Source of the DNA: Apostichopus parvimensis
Taxonomy: Eukaryota > Echinodermata > Holothuroidea > Aspidochirotida > Stichopodidae
Assembly: GCA_000934455.1 (NCBI GenBank)
Contig: KN890254.1
Coordinates: forward strand, 24,538 to 63,679
DNA length: 39,142 nt
Direction: 5' to 3'
Shown: piece after piece, positions 10,601 to 22,600 of the stretch
Position numbering within the stretch: position 1 is the stretch's first letter
Layout of the letters: every line of letters starts with the position of its first letter
Notes under the pieces: model-generated
The model's database searches: none
Told to the model about the DNA's origin: nothing
What the model saw: the letters and a program-made list of their open reading frames with translations, nothing else
Program-made: the position numbers and the translations under genes

Positions 10601-13600
10601 TTGCTTTGATAACAAGTATAACCGACTGTCGGTGTCTTCATCTATAGATTATTATTTTACTCCATGCATAACAAAACTGATATTAATTCTGGAAAGCCAC
10701 ATCATTGTGAACTTGTGCGGTAACCCTCCTACGTTACCCAGAGCATGACAAGAGTGCCCTTGGAGGACTGCTGGCGGCAGATGCTTTTCGTCAGTGCACG
10801 GTTCTCGTAGTTGATCTCGTTTTAATGATGTCGTATCAGCGGTTAAAGCGCCGTGTTCCGCCATCCCCCCAGGGGGAAAAGAGAAAAGTTTCCCTCTGTG
10901 ATTTGCATAAAGTCCACTAACCTGTTGTAAGTGGAGCATGATACGAACGAGTCTAAAATAGGTCATAGCCGAGAGAGATGAAAGAATGCTTGACAGTTTT
11001 AAAAATATGAACAGACTGTAGTGTAGAATACATTGTATTGAAATGAAATTGCGTTCATTTACTGGTAACAGATACCGTAATGATATATATCAAATTGGGG
11101 AGACCGCTCTCGATGACAAATTACTATGACGATGGACACAGAATGGAAACTGACTCAGCCGGCCGGCGGGGAGAGAATCGTTATGTTCTTAATACAAGCA
11201 TTCAGTTCAAAGCACTGAGACCGTGAGACGTGATATGAAATTTTACGAATGCACGCTACAGTCGAGTATGATTTACACTCCGAAGGTCGTCCTTTTGTTG
11301 AAGAGAAAAGCAAATATTGGGTTTTTTTTCTGGTGTTTCTGTGAAGGTAGAAACTGATAATATGATTGCATTGATCGGACACAATATGTGAAGATTCCTA
11401 CAAAATATGAAGAAGGCTAACACTTGGATTGATTGCGTCAAATTCCTGCTGTTTATGTCAGGTCTTTCGAGGCTGTACGTCTTTTATGTCAGTTTTCATG
11501 GCCGAAGGTATTGACAATTACCTCCTACCTGTAATTTAAGGATTTCAAAGGCTGTTGCCATTACATATATGTACTGTACACATTATTTAAATTTTTATTT
11601 CTCTATTTCCCTTCACAACCGGGTTTATCCTTTCAGGACTCATCATGTGTATGTATATATACATAAACATATATGCTATATATGTATATATATATTTAAG
11701 TATACATAAATAGATATATATTATACAACTTTTATAACTGGTGTAAATACAGTCCCAAAGGGGTGGAGGGGGAGCCATGGGTTTGGAAGGAAAGGGTGGA
11801 AGAGTTTAGAAAAGCTTCCAAGTCAGCAATGATTTAAACGAACGCTTGTTCTGAAATAATTGAATAATTTCTTTATATAGTTTTTACAGTTATCTGTTGC
11901 TATTATCTCTTGCCTTCCATGTACTATATACCAGGAAATGCCATTAATTCCTCCGGGGTGTAATAACATAGGTTTCACCTGGACAGTGTTGCAGTGTTAT
12001 CTATATACCTGACAATGGCAAACTTTAATATCAGATATCCCTGTCTATGGTATCATTTCCCCCCTGTGTTATCAATTAGGAGGACATCCTTCCCTCAAAT
12101 TAAAATCATTTATGTCCATGCGTACGGTTCAAAACGTGTCAAAAGTCTAGATTTCCCCATCCAATAGGAAATTAATACTGTCTAACATTAACCCTTATAT
12201 GTCACTTTGAGTAGCGATTGACCAAGAATTACTAATTGAAACAATTAAGATGTAACTTCAATTTCACTAACAGGTCATAAAATATAGTGACATACACCTC
12301 TTTTTCTTTTCTTTTTTGGAATTCAAAAGTCGTAGAGGAATAGGAGTTTCAGTTTATTCATAGGACTGTTTGCCACTTATGAAGCCCACCAAAATTGGAG
12401 GGGGTGGGATGGAGGGACATGAAGGTTGCCTCTTGGGGGGGGCAATATTTTACATGGTTTCATATAGCATATGTTCTATCAAACAAGCCAAATTGAAGGA
12501 GGAACCACTATAATAGACCTGAGCAAAACATTCTAGAAAAATAGAGAAGGGACTACATAGAAAAATAAAACAAAGTAACATCAATTTGGTTGGGAAAGTA
12601 GCGGCAGCAATTCACGGAACCGGTACACGTACCCCGATAATGCCTTTAAAAATGGTGGAATGGGCAGAGTCCAGAATTCAGCCAAAGAGACTCCAAATTA
12701 AAAAGGATACTTATAGGGCTGTGCACAATAGTTTGTCCAAAGATCTGCCTCTCTAGTACGCACCAAAAGGGGTCCTCATTACCGCTGTTCTGTAAGATTC
12801 GAGGAAAACCAAAAGTTCTTAACGCTTTGGTCGGTAGAATGAGAAGAGATGTCATTGACCGGCGGGGTCCGGTTGTAGAGGGTTCACAGTCTTTAAAGGT
12901 TACCAGTTCACTCTTAGACAGGGTAGGGTGATAGTGCTGAGGTTGTGAGGAGACAGGTAAGCTCGTCACTTGTAAATACGCAAACCTGGTAATGTTTGGA
13001 ACTTTCGATGATGTTTGAACGACTCTTGCAATTAGGTTCACATTGTAATCTCTCAAGAACAGAAAATCTGAATACAGTTTTCGGTTAAATGTATAGCCCA
13101 TTCATAATTGTCATTCATAATTCATAAAAGTCATCCAAAAAGTCATTCAAAAGTTATTCATAAAAGTCATTCAAAAGTCATTCATAAAAGTCATTCATAC
13201 TGTAATTGAAACCTTGTCATTTGATATCAGGTATGCTTTCCCTCCACTTTGTTTTACAGTTTTTTAAATTTCTCTGTTCATTTGCAGGAAGTGCCAACGA
13301 TGAATTGAAGTCCAAACAGTACATGGGAGCTACTGTGAGGAGTGGAGGGGTTAATGGAGACATCCTTGTGAGTATTTGCTGTGAATTATACTATACATTA
13401 CATAGGTCTCATATAGTTAGTCTGTTAGGGTATAAGTGACATGGTACGAAAATTTAGTTAAAGTCGGTACGCAGAGGCAAAGATGCCTTGTAGTTTTTGT
13501 CCACAGAACTTTTGACTACTTCAGTCACTAGTTTCCAAAATTGAAAAATCAGTGAGAGGCAAAATTGTTTTAGTGCTAATCTGTGGCAAAGTAAATAAAT

Positions 13601-16600
13601 ATATAAAAAAATTAAGAAGAACCGGTGTTTTTAACTCCCTAATAGTATCATTTTGAGAAGTAAAGTGAAATACAAGGCAAAATATTAAAGGTTCCATATG
13701 GAAGATTTGTTTTGAGGTGAAGTAAACTTGGAATAACATCTGCTGTAATCAGGAAAGCCCACCAGAGTGAAAACCAGTCTGGTCTGGATGGATGGAAACC
13801 ATGCAGGCGCGAAATTATGGGATGTCGGGCATATTTGACTGATGGAGACGAGGGTAACAGTCCGTGGGAGGGAGCCCAGTGCTAAACTGTTGCAAATGGT
13901 GTAAAGGCTCGGTTTGGATTGAAGTTCATATGTTGAATGGAGGTAGATGGGTGTAGTTGTTGGCAATAAGGAAACATGCATAATGTCAAAGGTCACAGGT
14001 CTGCATTAATGACTACAGATATGTTCCGAGTATTAATGCGCACCTGTTATGGGAAAACAAGTATTTCTAGGAAGGGGAAGCTATGACAAATATCCTACAT
14101 GATGACTGACCTTTGACATAGTGACGAGCTATCTTATATCATTGCAGACAAAATTATTAACAACATGAACTATGTCAATTAACTGTCCCTCTATTGTTGT
14201 ACATCTCTCTATCTCTATCTCTATATAAACATATATAATTACTATTTGTAACTAATAATACTGAAGTTAGGCAGTCAAGCTATCAAAAAGACTGAGGGAA
14301 TCTAGGNNNNNNNNNNNNNNNNNNNNNNNNNNNNNNNNNNNNNNNNNNNNNNNNNNAAGTAAAGTGAAATACAAGGCAAAATATTAAAGGTTCCATATGG
14401 AAGATTTGTTTTGAGGTGAAGTAAACTTGGAATAACATCTGCTGTAATCAGAAAAGCCCACCAGAGTGAAAACCAGCCTGGTCTGGGTGGATGGAAACCA
14501 TGCAGGCGCGAAATTATGGGATGTTGGGCATATTTGACTGATGGAGACGAGGGTTGCAGTACGTGGGAGGGAGCCCAGTGCTAAACTGTTGCAAATGGTA
14601 TTAAAGGCTCGGTGTGGATTGAAGTTCATAATTTGAATGGAGGTAAATGAGCGTAGTTGTCGGTAAAAAGGAAACTTTACACCATGCATTATGATGTCAA
14701 AGGTCACAGGCCTGCATTAATGACTACAGATATGTTCTGAGTATTAATGCCCACCTGTAATGGGAAAACAATTATTTCTAGGAAGGGGAAGCTATGATAA
14801 ATATCCTACATAATGACTGACCTTTGACATAGTGACGAGCTATCTAATTATATCATTGCAGACAAAATTATTAACAACATGAACTATGTCAATTAACTGT
14901 CCCTCTATTGTTGTACATCTCTCTATCTCTATATAAACATATATAATTACTATTTGTAACTAATAATACTGAAGTTAGGCAGTCAAGCTATCAAAAAGAC
15001 TGAGGGAATCTAGGGTTGATCGAAAGTTGGAAATGTATGTCTTCAAAACTTGTGAGGGGTGGGGATGGGAATGGGGTAAGACTAAGGGATCACTTCTCAC
15101 CTTGCAGGGACCCTGATACAGGTTAGAGATTGAGGGGTGGGGATAGGAAAGGGGTCAGACTAAAGTTAAGTGGTGCTGAAATTGCCACCTTTGGTGCACA
15201 TTTAACCACATCTTTTTCGTGGGGGAGGGAGGGGAGGAAGGGAGGAAATGCTTATACCGCCAGGGGAGGAGTCTAAGGGGAGTGCTGTTCCCTTTCCGTT
15301 TGAGAAATGTTGGTAAAATTGAGGGTGCTCTATGCAAAATGGTACTATATTTTGCAACTTTTGAAACAATGTTGAAGGATTTGCGACTGTTTACGGGTTG
15401 TACTGCATACACTTTTTATATTTATGTTCTGTACACTGGGAATTTTAAATATTTTGAAAAAAAAATTAGATATATTTGAAAAATTCTGGGGGGGGGGCGA
15501 TGGTGGAGGACTGAGCCACTACCGGATTTTTACAGGGGAAGGGACTGTCTTGTGGAGTTAATTTTCAGCCAGTCCAAGAAAACTTTTTTTAACGGTAGAG
15601 GGCCATGCATACAGTATGTATATATGTTTACATGGAGTGTTTTTTTCTCTTCAGATTGTCAATTATTAGGCTATTAAAAGTTCCTCATTTTATCATTCAA
15701 TATTTCTTGCTGAAAGAATTCTCGTTCGTATTTCGTCTGCAGGCATGTGCGCCCCGTTTTGTCTGGAAAACAGTTGACATGAAGGGGAACGATTTGAGGG
15801 AGCCTGTTGGACAGTGCATCCTCACCAACAGTGACTTCACCCCCAAAGAGGATTACACACCTTGCAGGACAAACCAAAGTAAGCATTAAGGAACCACCAG
15901 CACTAGCATGTTAAAATAAGTACCTGTTTCTATGGTAACTGTTTTACTATGCTCCTTCGCTTACCTGTCTTCTCGCAATCTCAGCAGTAATCTCACCCTA
16001 CAGGTGTCTAGAGTAAGGTGACCAGACGTCTCCGATTTTCGGGGACGGTCCCTGATTACAGTTTGCTGTCCCCGATGAACAAGTGTCCCCGAAAATGTCC
16101 CCGATTCGTCAAAATGTTCAGGAATTTTGAAAATATCCCACATTATTAGTAAAATAATTGTAAAAACAAAATTTAGTCAAGAGTGCAGTCGCAGAAAGGA
16201 ACTAACCAGTTTTCAGGTGGGCCAGTGTAAAGTGGAATATGCTAGATCGATCTAGCCTAGCACTCTTTCGTAAAGTAAGTAAATTTCATCTAAGAAAAAG
16301 GTACATATTTGAAAATAAAATTGATTTAAAAAGTGCTTCTAAGTATCACCATTTTACATCTAAGCACCTTAAGCTCTTGAAAATTTTACAAAGGGGGACA
16401 CCCCCTCCCCTTAAACCCCTACCCCATATCAGTCACGCTATAAATGTCCCTGATTCCAGTCAGGCAAATATGGTTACTTTAGTCTAGAGTGAACTGGTAA
16501 AACTCTTTAGCACTCTATTCCCTTAGTCACCGGTCACAACTGGTTAGTGCAATGTTAACACTTCTCATTACATCACCCGAATTGTCTAGAAGTTTTTGTA

Positions 16601-19600
16601 ATGTGGACAGTTCTAAAAAAAAAAAGGAGAAGTCCTGGTACCAATACACCCATTTGGGCATGGTATAATGAGAGTGCTAAGATTTGTGAGTAGATTAAAA
16701 CCGATTGCTCGTAAAATATCCAAAACCATGACAAATTTTTAGACTTTTCCGTGAAATGTTCGGATGGAATAGATCTCCGTTTCAGCTGTGTATGAGGTAG
16801 AAGATTGCCCAGTATTTACAGCTAGGACGAATATATTAGCTTAATTAACTTAACTTAATTAGCTTAAATGGATTTGAAGGAGGGTTTGTATTGGCAGTTC
16901 TTAAAACCTTCCAATTATAAAGGAAAACAGAGTGCAATTGTTTAAATTAAGACACACACATACACCCCCCCCCCGTTCCATATCACCCCGAAATGAGAGT
17001 TTGATTAAGAAATAGTAAATGAAAATCTGCATCTTGTAGTCTAGACATTTTTCTCACGTTACCATTAATTATCATGCGAGAGGGAAAATTTGCAAATGTT
17101 TACATCTCTTCATTATTTGAATTGAAACTTTTCATACATCCACCAAAAAAAAAACCCATCACAGGCAACGCAGAAATCTGCTCTGAAAGCAGCAATCTGT
17201 GTTTGGTTGCTAGGTTGCAGCAATTATACCAGATAGTGTGAAACAGATCAGTAACAAAGTATATAACAATGATAACCTCCCGGGAGAAGGGGCTTGTGTG
17301 GAGTCTAGCTATGGAATATAGGTTGGCTTGGAAACCCAGTCAGTGGAGGAGCTAGGGGTATTGGTCAGGGGGGCAAGAATGGTCTGTAGGGGTGCTTTTG
17401 ACACTATCTAAGCGGAGCGCCACCACAGGTTGGCGCGGAACGTACAGAAATCTTTTGAGTAAAGATACTCCCTAGATCGCCGGAAATGACCCTTTCCGGG
17501 CCTTGCTAATTTGTAGATAAACGAAGAATAAATAGGTGTCATCGCCAACAAAATGTGACAAATGTCAATAGGTAGATGAGAGCGCAATAAAAAAGTCAAT
17601 AATCGCGAATAAGTAAAAAGCTGAAAAGGGCGCCAGCAGTCCATTTGAGTCCATCAGGCGGGGCATCCGCCCCCCTGACTGTATGGACGCTCCGCTACTG
17701 AACCCAGTTATGGAACAGTTGGGGCCTGATTATTGATGTACGACATCAGTTTTTTTTTAATGTTTTGCTTTTCTTTAATTCTACAGTAAGCGACAGAACC
17801 TTGTCAAGGATAACGCATTGTCAGGCCGGTTTCAGCGCAGAACTTTTGGAGGTAAAGGTTTTTTCTTTTTTGGTTTTCTTTGAACTTATAAGCCAAAAAG
17901 CACTCACACACGCACACAAGAAAAAGAAAAAACACAAGTGGAGTTCTCTCACGTGACTGAAATATGAAAAATTAATATTGACCATCCTTTATCAGCCCTC
18001 TACCCTTCCATTCCAGCACATCACCCTTACTGTTTCTGTGAACTGACTATCCCATTAGCAACTGCAATTTTTCATCACCTCTTCAAAAAGTGTGTGATAT
18101 TTGTTGTCTTCCGGCGAACGAAACTTGTTTCAATTTTCCTTTGAAGATTTGGTAAAATTTTTGCTAATTCTTGGAACCATCTTCTTAACCCTTTACAGAA
18201 CGGCCAGACGATTCTACTTGGTACACCCGGTAGTTTCTTCAATCAAGGTAAGTGTCAAAGGTCAACTTTTTCTGTTTTTTCATCAATACTTTGGGTATCA
18301 GCATACAACCTTAAGTACCCTAATTAGGCAATGCATTGTAATGCATCTTCAAAACTCCCAGGTGTTTTGATTCCTTGCCAAAGGCAAAAGTAATCTATAT
18401 GATGGTGATATGGCAACTTCATTTGCGTGTATGTGTGTGTGTGTGAGAGTACCTCTCTTTGCTTATACACACAATAATTTCACCATGACCGGCTTGCATG
18501 GATGTCACATTTGGAATGTACAGATGCCCATGAGTGACATCTCAGCTGACAGTGTTATAGTAGGACGTGACAGGTAATGTCAGGTCACCAGTGTCCAAAA
18601 TATAAAAATCATCTTTTTAAGCACGTCACTTGCCAATTATTATGTCGATGAAGCTCATGTTTGCATGGCTAATGAGTGCTATATTCGTAGTAGTTTCATG
18701 TGGAGGTCAAAGGTCACGCAAACTGCATGACGTTCTCATGTTGGGGACTGAACAGATCTACCTCAGGTCATGCTCAGTTTGAGCAAGGTGAGGCAAAGGT
18801 CATCTGTGCAACATCAAAATTGCAGTAAGTTGTGGCAGTATTTCGGTATGAATTAAATAAACCATAGCTCTACCATCGTTAATAGCAACATTTTATTAAA
18901 GGGGCTGGTGGCACAGCAGGTTTGGGCCTCCAGGGAAATTAAATGCTTATTGTACGACATTGCATTTATTCAAGCCTGCCACTCTTTCACACTAAAATTT
19001 TTGTGCTGGATACTAGTAATTTTTTGTCATAATATATATTGTACAATCAATATTGTTTATTTAGTTGGTCTATGTCAATTGGTGAGTCTTACCAATATGT
19101 CTGTAATGGTCACAGAACTAGAGCTCTCTGATGGTCTGGTTATTAGGTTATGATCAAACTTAATTCAGTTGCTCTATAAATATGGCTTGACGGAATGGAA
19201 CAGTGTATGGCAAGGTCAATCACAGAGCATCTGAGCTTTCTTCTAGCTGTGGTTTTGCAGTTGTGGTTCCCAAACCCTTGGGTTTTGTCGCTGATGGGGT
19301 GATGGTATATTCTGGTTGTGGTTTAGCAGTTGTGGTTCCCAAACCCCTGGGTTTTGTGGCTGATGTGGTGATGGTATCTCCCAAAACCCTTGTAGGACAT
19401 ACCTGAATCAAGGTTCTTGATCTCGGTGACATGGTATTACATCTCCTGCCCTTATAGTGACATCTCCAGATGGTGCAGTTGTTGCTGTCATTGTGTTGAT
19501 ATCTTCCAAAGTTCTATTATATTATTGGCAATTTTCATGACATGAAACCCATACATTTTGCTGACAGGGATGTTGCAAATCATTACATATTCTATTGTCT

Positions 19601-22600
19601 GCTTTACAATGGGAATAGTTGGCTATTGTATATTACTGCAATCTTTGATACTATGATTTTGAACTGGGCGGAGGAAGAGGGGGGGGGCGGGGGAAGGGGC
19701 AGAGAAGAGAAGAGAAATTGTGGGGGGGGGAGCAGGAGTGAATAGTGAATAAAAGTAAACAGCAGTTTGTCTCCAGTTTCCTTTAATCTTTGTAACATTG
19801 CACAAGACTATACATCTACGATGGAGTTAGGCACACAGTTAAATGAGATTCACATTATCTGTGTTTAGGAAACTCTTTCATCACAGAAAGTGAAAGCAGA
19901 ACGAGAACAAATGTGACAGTAATGTTAGAATTTCTTTGTTTATCTGCTTTGTTTATTCTACTTTGGAGAAAGAGATCTCCCACTGGGATGAAACTGAGCA
20001 TTAATGTTGACGTTATCTTTAAAGTTGCGATTATCGCTTTCTCGTACCAAGTAGAACATTTAGTACTCAAGAGCTGGTTTTGTTTACATAATGTTGGATT
20101 GAATTGCTATCACAGCTAATGACGCACCACTATAAATTTACTCCAAACAATTGACTTCCAAAAAAATTTCACTTTTTGGGATCATTCTTAAAAGGGTAAG
20201 AAACAATGGTCGAAGCAGATCATTTGATATTTAGGCTAAAATTGTTTAAGAAAAAAAAGGAAATCCTCATAATTCCACAGGTCTCTCTTAATTTGTGAGA
20301 ACTGTTATATCTAATGATATCAATGTTGATTGTATTGCTATCGTAAGATTTGTACAAAAATTGGAATTTTTCAAGTTCAGTCATGGGTATCAAACACAAG
20401 GTGCCAGGCAATACTCCCAACCTATGAGGTCACTTGCAAGTAGCCATTGGTAGTCGATAATTACATTGAGCAAAACAAGGTACCTCTCGTCCTTTATTTA
20501 GGAACTTTTAACAAAGAATTAGCATCTTATATGCAAAGCATAGCCAATAAATCAAACAAGCACAAAAGCAACGGCTGTATATATACTGAGTCCCATTTTT
20601 GGGGGTTTGCATAATATCAGTGAATTGCACACAGGACTGGCAGTTTGTAAATATTCGCCCGGAGGCCATCGTGTGGCCCTCGTAACTCGTATGCGCTGAT
20701 ACGTCCGTGGAGTGCCGTATCATTCCTGGGAGAATTTATTTCAAGATACTGGCAGGGTGTTAAATTGTTTCCATGCCAATAATCCCCCCCCCCCCTCAAA
20801 AAGAAAAACAATATCGCAACACATTTTTCCGGGAATCATCATCGTACTACAACAGTTCCCATGGGAATAATTTGGAAAGTCAGATGATGCGCTTGGTTGC
20901 CCCTGTTTTCACAATTTCTTTTCTTTCACTATTTCACGGACACATCCTGTTTTTCTTTCTGTTTTAACAAAGTATCTGTGACCTCATCCGTGGCCGGGGC
21001 TGTAACAAAAACTTTTCATCGGCACGACGACGAGGCTCGAACCAGGCCTGATGTTTTTCTTTCGATTTCGACACGATGTGCTTTTGTTGTTATGTATATT
21101 CATGTAGTTACATAACGACATTATTTCACCTCATAAGTAACTTAAGTATTTTGGGTAATAAGCCTACATAACGCCATGATAGACAATGCTTGAAAAATAT
21201 TTGAGCCCTTCCATAGATGGGATTGACAGAGACATGTTAACCTTATAACTAGGAATCGCACCCTCCCCCTGGGCCATTTGATACATCCCAGAATGCATCA
21301 GGGAAGGGATTTCAAGAAAAATCTGGTCCTTTGTACCTATACAGTATTTTTTGCTGCAAGTTGACAACAGAAAACTAAATGGACAATTTTGTTGAATAGT
21401 TGAAGAAATAAATAGAATTCTTTAATAGTCATCAGTAATATATACTTTACATGCTTAGATTTGTGACAACTTAGTCCACAAACTGGAAATGAATGTCTAA
21501 ATATAGATTTCTTATAAGTCTTGGATTTAGTATTAAAAGGATTTCATTTCCAGATCTTATAACCAGAATGTTATCTCTGAGATTTTAGCGGTGTTCGTTA
21601 TCAAATCATCCATCTTCACTCAGGAAACTTATTCTCTGAATTAAATGTCCGAAAACTGGCAACTTACTTGCCGAAATGACGACCTCTTTTATTCGTTATC
21701 GATTATTTGAGACCACACCGAGTATAATGGCTTTCTAAAAGGCTTCTCACATTTGCTTTCAATTTCCGTGAACAAAAGAGACATGACCTAAATCGTCCAG
21801 TATCGTCATTGATTTTATCGACACTCTCAACACACATTTCTGTCTTGCTCTCCATAATATGTTAATTTGGAAACATAGCACCCGTATATAGTTACATTCT
21901 GTTGCAGTGATATCAATATTCATTGCTATTTTATTTGAATATTCATGACTCATTGAATTTTTATAAAAAAAGACCAGGGGAAAAAAAAGAGGAGGATGTA
22001 AGAAGAATCATCGGAGACTATTTTAGATGAACATTGATCACTCGATGTGATTCTCTTATATATATTGTTTATTGGGCCCAGATGAATATTCAGAGATTAT
22101 GTTATAAATATTCATAAATATTATGTTATGGATATTCATAAATATTATGTTTACCTACTTTCTTATCACAGTTGGGCTGTATGTAACTTGGTTTATCTGT
22201 GAGGAAAGCCATTTCCAAGACCAAAAGAAGAAAAGAGAAAAGAATTTCCTTTCTTTTGTAGATTTCCTTCAGGGTTGGATATTTATAAGCAGAAATATGG
22301 ATAATTGGGTTACTATACCTTGAAGTTATCGGGGGATAGTCTTGTCTAGATGTAGCTCATGGAAAAAAATAGTGACAGGGAGGAGCAAAAATGGCAGCCT
22401 TAAGACCAGTAGCATTCCCTTCATACTGTATGCCTACTTTACACGTTTCCCTTGTGATACATATTGGAGTTTAGATGATAGTTTCGTTGTGGACATTTCA
22501 ATCAGCGAGCTGTTATGTCAATATTATGAGTACCCCTTACATTCAGATATATTTAGTTTTTTGTTAAAAGTCCCTCGAAAAAAGAAGAGGGAAAAAAAGT

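Larger units (their letters stand above)
1620..13287. other. Integrin intron 1 (11.7 kb)
   Basis: This is the intron between exons a and b. Besides the elements listed separately, I see no gene in 1620-2490, 2600-3400, 3690-6690, 6905-7470, 7540-8549 or 10175-13095, only AT-rich sequence and short stop-rich frames. A (GATT)4 run lies near 2882-2898, G-rich runs at 2107-2119, 3302-3319, 7102-7112 and 8050-8090, a C/A run near 5948-5967, and a TA-rich microsatellite at 11641-11730. CpG-bearing, less repetitive blocks at 4740-4990 and 10725-11300 could be regulatory, but nothing in the sequence proves this. Confidence 0.8.
13368..15742. other. Integrin intron 2 (2.4 kb as assembled)
   Basis: It contains the gap-flanking duplication (13658-15014), a GGGGTGGGGAT-type tandem pair at about 15053-15090 and 15132-15170, and G-rich runs. 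No gene is seen. The true length is probably about 700 bp shorter if the duplication is an assembly artefact. Confidence 0.8.
15879..17786. other. Integrin intron 3 (1.9 kb)
   Basis: It holds two complete hAT-type MITEs (16014-16481, 17341-17700), which together make up over 40% of the intron. The remainder (16490-17332) is AT-rich with C and A runs near 16965-16976 and 17144-17153; no gene is seen. Confidence 0.8.
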
